Of a DNA stretch of 64,000 nt, positions 12,601-23,446 are shown in pieces. This DNA comes from Paragonimus skrjabini miyazakii (Eukaryota; Platyhelminthes; Trematoda; Plagiorchiida; Troglotrematidae). The position numbers were made by a program, and so were the translations under genes. The first letter of the stretch is position 1. Each line of letters starts with the position of its first letter. The stretch covers positions 1-64,000 of the forward strand of contig JTDE01000443.1 of NCBI GenBank assembly GCA_014338405.1, given 5' to 3'. The notes beneath the pieces were generated by a model that was not told the origin of the DNA, searched no databases, and worked only from the letters and a program-made list of their open reading frames with translations.

Positions 12601-15600
12601 GCTGTTCCTCAGCGCGTGTCTCGAAACGTTGGGGATGCGCCAGCTAATGATCAACTAATCATGTGTTGGTTCGCATACCAGCTGACCGTTTTTCGTACCG
12701 TCTATTATGTACTGAGACCACCAACAAAGCGGGCAAAACGGCGGGATGGCCAGTCAAGGAAGTAGTCGTGATATGTGAATTCAGACTTTTCCATTGAGTA
12801 AAGGAGGCGTCATCTGCCTGGCTGAGATCCTCGTGCCCAATTAAGTCACCAGTTGGAAGGAGCACTCGAGATTTTGATGTGCTTACATTCGCAGTGTTTG
12901 TAGTTCTGTTTAACCCTGTTTTTATCTACCTTTCTAAAAAGAAATTTCTCGGAAGTTCCATGTCACTTTTGCGTTGATTAGGTATATGACCGTTACGAAT
13001 AAGTGACTTGGAAGCTGTCGAATCTTTGGTGGACTTGAAGTAGAAAATGTCGGCACTTAATACGGGCGTTTGTTTTTAGTTGGTCGCCGAAAAGCGTAGG
13101 TTAATCAGGTAAAAAGTTGCAAAGTTCTACGACGCAAGTGCCCCATAGTACTACCAGTTGTTAGTACATTCGGAAAGGTATTCAAAACTAATAACAACGA
13201 TCATGCATTGTATCCCTGGCCAAAACATAAAATCTCTAACAAGAGGGAAGTTCAAAAACACTGACTTCGCCAGATCCCTGCCCATCTCGAAGATGGAGTA
13301 GGAGGCTCGGAAGTTTCGCATCTCGCTTAGACAGCCAATCTCATGGATCATATCGTGGATTCCATATGACATAGTTGGTTGGGTGCGTAACAGGGTCCAA
13401 ATGTGACATTTCTGACCTTCCGGTGTGGCCTCGTAGCTCAGCTAGTAGGGCATTTGCAGCGTCTAGACGTGTTGTTTCTGTCGCTGGTTCGATTCCAGCC
13501 GAAGTCTACCAAGCTGCTTATCGGTAATAAAGTAGACGATCATCGAGCGTGAGCAAAGCATTGTCTCCGTCAGTACAGAATTATTTGACGAGTGAGGAGG
13601 TCATACCTGTTGGGTCAAAATTTTTGTACACAAATCGATCACAAACTATTGAATTGGATTGAGATAATGAAGGATACAAGAGGAAGGTTGGCGCACTAGT
13701 ACTTTCGGCTATGAGAGTACGGTTTCAATATAAAAAAGCAGATGTTGGTTTGGCTATCACGAACCGTCAAAAAGAATAATTTCTCAAAGTTTACTCTTGG
13801 TGTGTACCATTTGATTTTAGAGGACATTGTTGCAACAGGAGTGAAATCAATACCAAAATTGAGGTATTCGTTAAATCACTCACTATTGGAAGCTGCTGCT
13901 GGCTAAAATGAACCATTCGACAAGAGTTTTTAATACTCTGATTGTAGTGAATTACAGTGGACACTGGGGTCATACGAATTCCGAAGCTAAGTATGGCGCC
14001 TATCGGCTTTTCCAGAACTTACCATTATCTGAGACAAAGAGCCTACTGACTGAAGATGCAAATATGTTTTTGATTAGGGACTGAGATATCTAGTGCGCAC
14101 AAATGATCATATAAGCGTCTGCTTCTGTGATCAACCCAGTCGTAGTATCAGTAATCTTGTGCGCACAGCAGATCATCGTAACAATGAAATTGTCTACTGG
14201 CTCTGTCAGAACAAAATGGGTCATTGGCCTTAACGGTGCGTTTGTTACCGTCTTCTTGGATCATTTGTTGGTCTCTCCCCGGCGTACTTTCAGTTACTTT
14301 ATTGGTGTAGGCAGTAGTAATACTCTCCTCACAAACCTTTTCAAGGCGGGAATTCTCGTTTTTTAATCTCGTCATGACGATATTTTCAGAAGTTTTAGAT
14401 GGAGTTTCCCGGTGACGAGCACCTTGGCTATGGAAGAGGGCGAATTTACGTCTCACTTTGAATTGTTCCATCAATCTCATGTGATTTGGTTCAACGTTGT
14501 CTTCCTTCAAAAGCCAATGATTCATCCCAGTGGTCCGAATAAACAATGAGATTTCTCACTATCATAAAACTCCTGTCTGGTAATATTCCTTTTTAGCATT
14601 ACCACTTCGCTTCTCCCATCCATCAGCAATCACAGTCGCGTCAGTGAACGGAAAACGCGCTTCTGGCAGGATGTCTCCTGTCACCCGGACCCGGAATCTT
14701 CCATTATGAAAATCCAGGATACTCCTGATGAGCCACTCAAAATAACCTGTCTCCACGCGCGATTACTTCACGTACAGCGTCTGGTGGCTGAATTCCACAT
14801 TGTCATGGATTTTAGTTAAAAGTGATATACCTCTTGAGCGCCTAGATCTTATGCAATCATTCAAACGTGGTCGCAGCGTGCATACAAGGCTGGTAAGGAC
14901 CGTAGCTCGTGTGATATCGGTCCGGAAGCGGACAGATTGGTTGCCGTAGCCTTAAGGAGCGCGCGTCTCCCGTTGCTAAATGATTTTCGTGGGTTCCCAC
15001 TTCCACGAGTCTATGTTTTACTGACGCTCTTAAAATCGCTTGAATCACAAGCAGATTTTGTCTACTTTCACTGTCTTTAAGACTCTTACATTCGATCGCC
15101 CGGACCTTCATATTGTAATAGGCTTCCAGAAAAGTCACCTCAGTTCTGATCGATGGCCATTTGTTAATGTGTAGATAGAACCGCGTTGCGCATTCTTGTG
15201 ACTCATCGTAAATCACGTTGACGGTGTAGAATGCGGTTGCTGCTCCCTGGTACCGCGAGTTGATGTAGGAACGCGGTCAGTGCCTACCGAAGTTACGGTA
15301 GCTGTGTATCTTTTTGATAGGCCTACTCCTCAAGTTAGATGCCTTGACCAACGGTTCCACCCACAGTTATGTTCCATTCATTTCTCTCTTGAAATTTATG
15401 TATTTTTTGGCATGATCTATAAATTTAGTGAACCTTAGTCGGTTTTTGTTGAGGTTACGCCAAGGTGTTTTTGATATTCGACAATTCAGTGTGAAAGATT
15501 TGTTGTCACATCCAGCGTACCGAGGTCCATGACCACTTCCCAAGCTCCTGTCCGTGTTCATATTTCACAAACAGAATTTGTTCCGTCCTGGTTTATATGC

Positions 15601-18600
15601 CTTTCTGTTGGTGACGATACCCGGCGGGGTGACAGAACTTATAAGAACCTCAAGTGAGATAACTCGTCAGTACACGATATTCCCTTTCATTACCTTTCTT
15701 AAAGCCCTTCCATTGTGACCGAATCGTTCAGTGTAGCGTTGTATTTGATTTGATTCTAACGCACTGGTTTGTTTATTTGCAATACGCTAAAACCGGCATT
15801 GTGATTTGAGTCCATGACAAACATCATGACACCATATCGACCTATTAGCCTTTCGGACAAGAAAACAAAAACTCCACTTCAGTGCTCGAGTTGTTTGCAG
15901 CATGAATAGTGTTTTTTCTATACGTTTCCTAATCTCAGTTCGGTCAATTGCTGTAAACGTGGACGCGCTCGCTGCACGTTTTCAGATTGTATCTTTGAAC
16001 TGTAAGGTTTTCAGTGTTTCTGCGCCAACAAACTGCTCCATTCAGTTTTGAACCTATGATCTGGTTCAAGTACCTACTGCTGAATTCGCTCAAACACAAA
16101 TGCCACCTTTATCGCTAAGACCTTTCGTTTAATATTTTTTTTACGTATGATGCCCTGTAGTTCACGAATAGCATATGAGCTTCGTTCACACATGTTTTGT
16201 AAACCTGCTAGTATTAATTCTCGTAATTTCCACCATTGTGCTCTTACATAGCCCAAATGTGAGACGATTATTATTGGCGGGGAAAAAGGATTCGTCAAAA
16301 TCAAGCATTTAAGTCCACATGATCAACAAGCATTGGAGACAAGTGAACACGTTGTAGGAAAGTCGAAACAGTCAGCTGATGTTGAAAAAGAAATGGATCC
16401 GCTCGAACGTCTCGCTTCTGCATTCTCCGGGCGCTGGCGTGGAGGTGACCGATCTATCGCAATGACTACTGATGAGTGGCTGAGTCAGCCGTTCGACGGG
16501 CCTCGTCGTGGCCCCAGGGATTGGGTTGACGCTGATGGACCTAGCGGATCTGCGATAAGCAAAGTGCCTTTGATTCATGAGGTATGTAAACGTGTTGTAC
16601 ATCGCGTTCTAGTACTCGAATTCTTACATGACACCGGCTTGTCCTAAATAGATCTACTGATACTCAATTAAACAGCCGTATTCACATTAGGTCCAGCCAT
16701 ACGTAAACGAGATGTGCTGACTATTCTCGGCAGTATTGTTCAGATTCGAAACTGAAATCGTCAATACGAATGGAAAACTGAACAGTACTGATGGTTGTGT
16801 GTCAGGTGCGAGAAATGTTTTGTTTAGTGGTAAGATTCATTCTAACCGCTATCTCTGATGCCTGTCGTTTTTACCAGCATTGCTTTTTCTTCGCCCGCTT
16901 CCTGTTTCATTTTTCAAATCAAGTGAAATCAATGGTATGCTTTGAGCGCCTTGAGAAGGGGATTTTCAAATTCTTACTTCAAACAAATGGAAAACAGTTG
17001 CCTCAGAGAGCTTGTTGCATCAAAAAATAGTCATCATAAAATTCGTGGAAGGTTAATCATACAATTTCGACTGAAACGAACTATCGATTCGGTTTCACGG
17101 TTATTCCAAAAATAATGTCGAGTCTGTGTACTATCTGAGCTAAGACGAGATGAGTAAATAAATTTCTTTGGATACAGTTGGAGACATAGAAACACAGTCA
17201 GATATCTGAATTCAGAGGATGCGCTGTGTAAGACAGACTTTTAGGTACAGGATTTTTGCACACTGTAAGGTGATAAGTAACAATAGAATAACTGAATTGT
17301 TTACGAGAATTTTTCGCCGCAACGTGTTGGATGCTTGAACAATCGGGTAAATAACTTATGAATAGTATGTCCACTGGGTGGAGGGAGAGAACACATATAT
17401 TCATAAGTCGACTGACTAAGTGATGTAGGACAAAGGGGAACCTTCAACGCTAAACATGAGGAATGGTATTTTGACTTTGGTGAAAGCATCATTCACATGA
17501 AATGACCAGGTAATATTGATACTCGAAGTAACTTAACAAGAAAGAATCGAGCTAAAACTTCGTTATTTGCATGAGTAGATGAGCAATCGTTTGTAAGTTA
17601 CTCATACTGACTGCCTGTCGTAATCGCAACCATCGTTGGCGCATTTGCACATGCTAGAAAAGAGAGACTGTGGAATTGTAACCAACTCGGCAGTTTGGAC
17701 AAACAGGCGGATTTGTGTTCCGGTTTTTCGCTTGACTCGATATGCATCCATAACTGATTATTGAAACGCTTACTCAGTTTGCCCGTCGTAGCCACAATAT
17801 ACCGGTTATTGACCTTGAACACCAGATCTGCTTCACGTAATAGATCTCTTAACTGCAGGCAGAAGTTGTCTTGGTGAAACACTACAAGCCTTGCCCAACA
17901 TCAGACGGTCGAGAGGTACGTTTGTGAATGGAATATTATTGTCAGAATGATTATGTGCAGTGAATGAAACGAGCACTACCTTTACTGAGTGCCAGTCGTG
18001 TTCCATTAGAGAATACCTTTTTGGAATGAACAAACGATACGTACATTTAGCAGTTCTACTCTCCTTAAAATTAGTCATGGTAAGCAGCTGTACGTACACC
18101 TTGGGTTCCGGTGGCGTTTCGTTTTGTGTACGATAGCTATTCTAGTTTTTGGTCGACCGTTTCGTAATAGGCTGTTTTTGGTCGCGCTTGTTCATTATAG
18201 ACCTCCGAGATCTCCCGTGATGGTCGTCGCTTTTACTCTGGTAATGAAGACCGACAACCGTTTACAAGGATCGATCGTTTTCTAACACGATTCAGTCACA
18301 CACAGGCACTCACAGCTGTTATGCGTCCACGTCTTCTGGCCAGCAAAAGTCGCCAACCTGCATTTGCAAATATGCGCACGCAGTTACTGTTGGCTGTCGG
18401 TGTGATTCGTGAGCTGATTCGACGGAATACTCTGGAGGCCGCGGTTGCTGGGCGTGACGGTCAACAGTTATCACGCCTGTTGCAGTTTATTCGTAAAAAT
18501 GTCTGGCGTAATGACTGTGCAACTGCTTGCCTTGAGTTGTACAACTGCGTCTTGAGTGAGTTCGATTCATGTATAATTTTCACATGTTGGGCGTGACAAA

Positions 18601-20082
18601 ACATCACACGGTCAACGGTGTTCAGGCTGACAATAAGCGCACGCGAACCGCTGTCCTTCCGCATGAGCACATAACTAATAGAGAAATCTGTGTATTACTA
18701 GCTCCCATTACTAATTAATAAGATATTAAATCTCAACCCTTCCGTAATCTTCAATTCTGGACAGTTGAACAGAATGGGTCCCGCAAGACACTGCCGGTGC
18801 ATTCTAATCAAGAAGAAACATTGAACGGTGTAACTGATAAGTAGTACGGCAGATTTGCCTATTTAATACACTCAGTTGCAAAACGCCTGGCCTTTGGCTG
18901 TATTCGAACTATCAACAGAAACCGCATGCCCAGATGCTGCAGAGTGAATTAGTGAAGAAATCTTGCTTGGGCGGCTAATATCCGGCAACATTTGGCGGAT
19001 TCCATACAATACAGTGGGTAGTTAATTGAGTCCGTACGTGAGTATAGTGAACTATTGACGTGAATTCTTGGCTCAGCTGGTAAGTCGTTCGCTGCGTTTG
19101 TGCATATTATCCCTGTCGAATCTAGCTGAAGTCCACCTTTCTGGGTCTCTCAAACTTCAGATTGTGTCGACATTCGACGGTGTACATACTCTACTAACAA
19201 CGAAGTCCGTCGTTCACTTTTTTGGCTTACAAGCTACATCAGGACTTGATAGTTTCAAGCTGTCTAAAAATGAATGGCAGAAGCACCGTTCGAGCTGCTC
19301 GGAGCAGGGACTCCATATAAGTGTTGTTTCGAGCATGTCTGTCTACACAGAAACGTGACCGTGGTAACCTGCTTACCCGAGTAATAACACTATACAAGTT
19401 CTTCATTCAATAAATGGGTCTACGAAACAAACGTTTCGTGGTTTCAGCAACGTCGTCCAGATTTCACATTTTCGTTCCTACACTATCGGCCTCAGTGATA
19501 TCCCTGCCATTATTGCACTGTGTTACCCGTTTCAGTCAGTTTATTCTAGAATTCCTAATGTCACTGGCGCAAGATATATGTACCGGGTTCAAAGCTTCGT
19601 TCGATTCAGTTAAACGTGTATGTTCCTTGTTATATTTTGTGCTAGAATAGTGCGATGTTTTCCGGTAAAATTCATACCACGTCTTTTGCTTTGCTTTCAC
19701 CGTCACAGACATCTACGCGGCTGATGAATTAGTGCGCCTTCCCGAATTCTTTAAAACAAACTCTGTTTTACGTCGTCTCTCCAATAATATGCATTCAGTT
19801 GCGTCTTGCGCAAAATTCATACGAAATAATTTGGTACATTGCGAATCTCCATCAGTAACGGTCCTGGAAAGACAAAACGATTTGGCGCATCCAAAGGTTT
19901 CCTCAAACTCTGGTCAGAATCCTAAACGCGTGCCAAAAGTACGTGGGGAAAAGATTCGTTCACGTTCTGTAAAATCAGTTGTCTTCCGAAAAAAGCGATT
20001 ACATTCTGAAAGCACTTTGCCTGACGTCTCACTCAATTCCGCTAAATCATCGAAACCCTCGAAGAGACTGCGATCCTTGTGA
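581..20082 (+). CDS. UTP15: UTP15, U3 snoRNA-associated WD40 protein (eight-exon gene)
   Basis: UTP15 belongs to the t-UTP/UTP-A part of the nucleolar SSU processome, which supports pre-rRNA transcription and 18S processing. Exons: 581-658, 694-786, 823-1230, 8284-8640, 8791-8808 (tentative), 16252-16581, 18201-18555 and 19709-20082. Joined they give 2013 nt, about 670 aa, with every junction phase-compatible. Residues 1 to about 340 follow UTP15 through its WD40 propeller (IRIWDV-like and SIYDIR repeat ends in exon 3). Residues of about 453-575 match the UTP15 C-terminal domain (DRFLTRF...ALTAVM, then IRRNTLEAAVAGRDGQ). The protein is longer than human UTP15 (518 aa) because of a linker in exon 6 and a basic tail. 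ATG 581 was chosen because MTFQGYSVVAPYE aligns with the family N-terminus. The first two introns are 35 and 36 nt, while introns 3 and 5 exceed 7 kb and hold transposons. Confidence 0.9.
694..786 (+). CDS. UTP15: UTP15 exon 2
   Basis: 31 codons between a pyrimidine-rich acceptor (gttttccag) and donor gtaact at 787, phase 0 at both ends. The segment VSSLTVCQKKPYKFAVPNG corresponds to the first propeller blade strand of the family (VSKVDFSPQPPYNYAV in human). It is flanked by introns of only 35 nt (659-693) and 36 nt (787-822). Confidence 0.85.
823..1230 (+). CDS. UTP15: UTP15 exon 3 (WD40 repeats)
   Basis: 136 codons from the acceptor acaaaag to donor gtgagt at 1231, phase 0 at both ends. 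It holds several WD repeats: FRGDGKLIAVGEEGGVLRI, SVGSDGIVRIWDV and LLCAGNFAGDVSIYDIRQ. It aligns over its whole length with blades 2-4 of UTP15. Confidence 0.92.
1810..3420 (+). mobile_element. LINE-A copy, 5'-truncated: RT C-terminus plus 3' UTR
   Basis: Frame fragments from 1810 read like the C-terminal half of a flatworm non-LTR reverse transcriptase: VNDIALLSSAENMQTVLNSL (decayed YxDD region), then AFSAFANPRHSWRRKDARLS, then the RLPRRA-like end near 2380. From about 2980 the DNA matches the 3' UTR of the copy ending at 63040 (shared GAGTGCACTT..., GGTGTAGGCACCTTG and a CTTCATGGTT...TGTGACAGTTAAG end). It finishes in a TGATGATGATT tail. Several frameshifts and stops make it dead. It lies in UTP15 intron 3 in the sense orientation. 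Confidence 0.75.
3465..3520 (+). repeat. Second LINE-A 3' terminus in tandem
   Basis: CATCAGTGTGAACTACTGATG followed by TCTGTCTATGATGATGATGATG repeats the terminal segment already seen at 3362-3410. Two LINE-A 3' ends therefore lie about 100 bp apart in the same orientation. Confidence 0.65.
4270..4480 (-). mobile_element. Fragment of LINE 5' leader
   Basis: TTGGCCTGCCTGGTATGAGT and the following CACATCACACCAAGGTCCAG resemble the reverse complement of 59200-59310, the start of the LINE-A copy there. It is a stranded 5'-leader piece with no matching coding region beside it. The rest of 3521-5729 shows nothing I can name. Confidence 0.5.
5730..5900 (+). mobile_element. LINE-A reverse transcriptase C-terminal remnant
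   Basis: The frame reads LTFVNPKHPCHQYSVRLRLK and GGMYSAI, a decayed version of the AFANLRHLWRRRDVRLSLKG / RVYNA block found in the other LINE copies here. No further coding parts are visible in 5900-7069. Confidence 0.55.
7070..7690 (-). mobile_element. LINE-A remnant with internal deletion
   Basis: Two minus-strand blocks are in the natural order. 7687-7454 has the N-terminal RT block (PPSEKEVALELKFLKRNKAP). 7354-7070 has the C-terminal block (FTYLGSNISLAWN and KDVRLSLKGRVYNVCVR). Only about 100 bp separate them, so the catalytic palm of the RT, including the YxDD box, is deleted. Confidence 0.75.
8284..8640 (+). CDS. UTP15: UTP15 exon 4 (WD40 repeats)
   Basis: 119 codons from a T-rich acceptor ending gtgcctag to the consensus donor gtaagt at 8641, phase 0 at both ends. 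It opens QKPVNTFKLPDAISAM and contains VLLSVSMDKTMKVTHLTD, matching the later blades of UTP15 (LLSGSLDRKVKVYS in human). The preceding intron (1231-8283, 7053 nt) contains LINE copies on both strands. Confidence 0.9.
8791..8808 (+). CDS. UTP15: UTP15 tentative 18-nt microexon 5
   Basis: The alignment needs about six to eight residues between exon 4 (...LSSVAAT) and exon 6 (PKCETIII). After an acceptor (ttcttataag) the phase-0 codons read VAPMTL, a fair match to the ILSLAL strand of other UTP15 proteins. The only in-phase GT is gtttcg at 8809, a weak donor. Either this is a true microexon or the real connecting exon lies elsewhere. Confidence 0.4.
9550..12600 (+). mobile_element. LINE-A copy, degenerate endonuclease plus reverse transcriptase
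   Basis: The endonuclease part runs from about 9620 (VNIGAF; CCVSEIPVYDSGTVISLTLP; EMGIAPNSTAEQCLLDRILM) to about 10230 (MSAYTSTDSCSGTSKDAFYG; HTDSGERLQLC), with frameshifts. The RT C-terminal part is at 12140-12540: DTEYADDIGLLSPLTED with the YADD catalytic box, then VGLVNVRHLLRRKVVQLSLK. 10240-12100 is expected to hold the linker and RT fingers but is too decayed to read with confidence. No LINE-A 3' UTR follows, so the 3' end is lost. It lies in UTP15 intron 5. Confidence 0.75.
11410..11431. repeat. Short perfect inverted repeat
   Basis: GTGACCCGTT and AACGGGTCAC are perfect reverse complements separated by AA. It lies in the unreadable middle of the LINE at 9.6-12.6 kb and has no evident role. 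Confidence 0.6.
13350..13530 (+). mobile_element. tRNA-derived SINE (single arm)
   Basis: A tRNA-like head at about 13428-13508 has an A-box-like TAGCTCAGCTAGTAGG and a B box GGTTCGATTCC. The preceding 80 bp (GGATTCCATATGACATAGTT ... GTGACATTTCTGA) match the right arm of the foldback element at 25 kb. The arms expected of an acceptor stem do not pair, so it is a SINE, not a tRNA gene. Confidence 0.7.
14148..15561 (-). other. Cluster of unrecognised minus-strand open frames in UTP15 intron 5
   Basis: Four hydrophilic frames follow one another on the minus strand (15561-15367, 15216-14857, 14756-14562, 14546-14148; 64, 119, 64 and 132 codons). The composition is protein-like, with charged, possibly coiled-coil stretches such as MTRLKNENSRLEKVCEES. 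I recognise no domain. They could be a decayed retroelement or retropseudogene lying antisense in the intron, or chance frames. Confidence 0.3.
16252..16581 (+). CDS. UTP15: UTP15 exon 6 (last blade plus linker)
   Basis: 110 codons from acceptor cttacatag to donor gtatgt, phase 0 at both ends. It starts PKCETIIIGGEKGFVKIKH, equivalent to EDETIVVGMTNGILSVKHR in human UTP15. About 85 residues of charged, Gly/Arg/Asp-rich linker follow, which the human protein has only in shorter form. This linker largely explains the greater length of the protein. Confidence 0.85.
18201..18555 (+). CDS. UTP15: UTP15 exon 7 (UTP15 C-terminal domain)
   Basis: 355 nt from acceptor ttcattatag to donor gtgagt at 18556, starting in phase 0 and leaving one base of a split codon. 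DRFLTRFSHTQALTAVM and ELIRRNTLEAAVAGRDGQ match the conserved helices of the UTP15 C-terminal domain (KALDRVL and ELNRRGVLANALAGRDE in human). Confidence 0.93.
18890..19140. repeat. Decayed foldback element with tRNA-like ends
   Basis: A minus-strand tRNA-like remnant (about 18893-18945, TTCGAAC ... ACAGAAACCGCATGCCCA) faces a plus-strand one (about 19069-19135, TTGGCTCAGCTGGTAAG...). Between them is AAGAAATCTTGCTTG...GGCGGATTCCATA, also present in the 25 kb foldback element. It is older and shorter than that copy and lies in UTP15 intron 7. Confidence 0.55.
19709..20082 (+). CDS. UTP15: UTP15 exon 8 (terminal)
   Basis: The acceptor (tttcaccgtcacag) is followed by two bases that complete the split codon as AAC. 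The frame then runs IYADELVRLPEFFKTNSVLR to a TGA at 20080-20082. It continues the C-terminal helices and ends in a Ser/Lys/Arg-rich tail (RKKRLHSES, KPSKRLRSL) that could serve as a nuclear or nucleolar targeting signal. No clear AATAAA follows closely. Confidence 0.88.
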
Positions 20083-23000
20083 TTATTTTGAGCGCCTCCT
20101 CTCCTGCAATATGTAAATCAAGTTTGTCCCAACTGCTCGCGGTGTACAAAGATTATACGATTAACAACTTGTTCTTTTTAATCTCTCCGTTGGGGGTTGC
20201 ATTGTTGGGATATTTTGGTTTGTCAATAGATATTTCCGCGGCTTCCATGAGGTCTGTGTATGTACTTTTAATGTTTGTTGTAAGATGAACACACCGTAGT
20301 TGTTTATACGGATGAGATCCGTTGCAAGCACTGCAGCAAACTTTACAATTTGCTCACTCTAACTGCACTCTTTATGTGTTCCGGTTAGACGTTGTGCACA
20401 TGTTACAACGTTAAACACGGTTCCCGTTTCCAAAACAAGTATGACAGGCATAGCAGCAATCAACTATATTGCACTACACCTTATCCGTCCTGGTAACAGT
20501 TTCGCGTGTCCCTGCGTCACTGTTCTGTGGCTCGATGTGAGTTTCGGATGTTCAAAGAGTTTCTGTTATATTCTATATTCCTAGAGTGCTCCAAAATAAG
20601 CGGATTGCACTAGCACAACAGGACTATGGATGAGATCAGAAAAATCACGAGTCCAAACACCGTGCGGGGCCTTCTAATCATATCGGGTCGGCGAGCATCA
20701 GCGGATCACGATGAGGCTATAGACAGTAGACGTGTGATTCCAGCCTTGGTGAGCACAGCCCCAGTAATCTAAAATGCACGTTCGACCGCCTGATTCGGTT
20801 TAGGAGAACTACCGGTGTAACAAAATTGGTATGTGGCGTGAGGAAGCTGTGACCACAATAGCCAAACTACACAAGTCTTATAATGCAACACAGAACAGGA
20901 CTACATAAACCAGTAGCAATCGATTCGGCAGCAGCCAACATGCTGCGTCGGACCAATATGGAATGACGGGGTGATTGGATTTCACCAGGTGTAAGGTTAT
21001 CGCACCAGTAACCATTTCGTCAACTCCATTGTCCAGATCATGCATCGTGATACTCCATGATATGTTCAGATATTTATAGTCGTAAGACTTGCAAATTCCG
21101 TTACGCAGCAGCAAGAAAAAAAAAACCATAGCCGAACTCTTCAATTGTGCTGTGTGCCACATTCTTGTGCAGAAGCTGTTTGTGAAGGTTTTCGGGAGAG
21201 GCAGTGCCCTCAGGTTGGAAAAACCAATGCACTCCTCTAGGTTAGGACCAGGTTTTCCGCTGCTCCAATGGAAGTTTGATATCTTGGTGCTGTACACAAG
21301 TGTTTACAACCGCACCTGTGGAAAAACAGGTCCTCATTTCAATGGACAAAATCTACAGCCGGCCATCAGTGATCACAACTTAGTGTGCCGTCGTGGCGGC
21401 AACACTTTCGCGTAGCTGACGAAACGTGATGTTGGTCAAGAACGCCAAGGCGTTCGGAGTAGAAATCAACTGGCACTAAAGTTTGTTACATGTTGGGGGA
21501 AGGTCTGCATTCACTGTTCGCCGTGGCATGTATCTTTCCGACCAGAATCTAGGATTTAACTTCGTAGAGACAGGCATCGCAGCCCTTGGTTGGATGTTTG
21601 ATGTCAACATCGACCTTAAACCGCAAATACATTTGTTTTATGAGAGATTTTGTTTTCTTGGTCTCACGTGGCCTCTAGAGATCACTTAGTTCCGTCCTCT
21701 AAAGAGTATGCGGTATTACCAATTACTTACTGCTGGACAACACTGTCTGTCTGGGTCAGTAGCTCTTCGCGGACTTCGTCAAAAGCAAGAGGTTTCTTCC
21801 CTGCTTGTAATTGCCATCCTTTTATGAGTGCCGAGGAGGTAGCAAATTCATAATACTGTGAATGGAAGTCCGCCTGAGAAATTCGCAAATTTCTCAGGCG
21901 GACTTCCATCCGATCAATACTTTGGAAAAACTTGAAGTCATGATGACGGTGTATTCACGGATACGCACAAGTTTATTTTTGTTCAAATACTGTGTCCATA
22001 ACGATACAACCTCTAAAAGTATGTGCATTTATGTCAATCTGGAACCAGAAGAAAGAGGGGGGGGGGTTGGAACTGAGTCTGGCGTGAGCGTTGCATACGC
22101 GGTGAAGCTGCGGCGGGAACGTAGAACAAAAGAGTGGAAAGCGGATAACGTAGCCGGCCGACAGCATGATAACAAACGGTATAAAATGTAGAGTAATTCA
22201 GGAACTTTATTGTTGCATATTAGATACCACATATGTTTTACATCAGTACTCCCAGTCAGGACGCAATTTTCGATGGGAAAAAGCATTTAATATTGTGCCA
22301 CATGAGAGCGAACACGACGAAAAGCAGAAACCAGAAGTCTCGCTTTTGCCATACCTCACTGGTAATGCGTATCAGACGATTATCTGTACGTCGGTTCATT
22401 GTATCGTGAGGCAAATGCATTAGTTACTGTGTCATTAACCCTTTAATCAGTGCAACTGAATATCACACCCAAGCACCCAGTCACACTTGTTCGTTTTATG
22501 TAACGTAAATGAGAGTAACAGCTAGACACAGATGCTTCTAGGGAGAAAAACAGTCGAGTGATGAAAAATGATAAGTTTCAGGCCAGTAGGGAGCTCATAA
22601 CGCATACTATGTAAAATCAATAACGCAACAGTAAGACAGTTGCTTCATACTGCGCAGAGTGAACACAATGAAGTGGGGACTCAAAAAAGGGTATGGTAAA
22701 TTAATAGTCCTAACTAGCTTAATCTGTATAGTTACCGGGAACGAATGAGTGAAAATGATTGAACCTTACTTTGGAAATTTTGTCCCTCTGCTTAATCATT
22801 ACGGACCACCCTACCAGATTACTGCAACCGGACAAAAATGGGAAGTTGGCACTCACGATTTTTAACAGTCGGGTTTTGTAGCCGTAGAATACAATCGTGT
22901 TTTTGTGAATAGGACATTTCATGATGTCAAATACAATTAATGTTGACATAAAACTACCTAACGCTGAGACAAACGGGTTACAATGTCACTTTTGCATGCC

Positions 23001-23446
23001 CAGCACCAGTGACATAGTTTTCAAAGGGCACGAACTGATTAACAACTTTATCGTCACATTCGAGGTCAAAGGTGTACAGACGTGGCCACCGCCTGAGCAC
23101 AAACATAAAACGGCTAAACAAACTTCAGTTTCCCGATTGTCGCCACTTAGAAAACAAGAAAACTGAACTTGTGCACTATAAACACGGAGATGACAGAAAC
23201 ATGGTAAACAACAGCCGAGGTCCCCAGCACCGCACACAATCAACCTTCAAAAAGAGTTCTAGATAAAGTTAGGCAAACTAAATGGGCACACTCTACTTCC
23301 GATTCAAACAACTAACGGACTGACCATGTCCAGCTGGTACGGGTATAGTTTAGTGTCACTACATAGGGATTCGGGCTTCAAGGAAGGCAAACAAACTTAC
23401 ATAATCTAGCCAAAGGACAATTCATCAATTGTTCTGAAAAGGATCA
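20083..23446. other. Interval between UTP15 and the minus-strand gene, nothing recognised
   Basis: I find no convincing exon, RNA gene or element except the hairpin at 21862-21909. Open frames up to 139 codons occur but show no family resemblance or good splice context. Confidence 0.4.
21862..21909. repeat. Perfect 22-bp inverted repeat with 4-nt loop
   Basis: Left arm 21862-21883 and right arm 21888-21909 are exact reverse complements around the loop CGCA. Each strand of the hairpin therefore begins with ATGGAAGTCCGCC. No larger inverted repeat continues outward and no element family is evident. Confidence 0.9.

Noticed and set aside
13428..13508. tRNA gene
   Set aside because: A and B boxes are present but the ends cannot form an acceptor stem, and the flanks match other dispersed copies; it is a tRNA-derived SINE.
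16464..16497. Hammerhead-like CTGATGAG followed by a GTGGCTGAGTCAGCC hairpin
   Set aside because: No GAAA follows the hairpin and it lies in a coding exon; chance resemblance.
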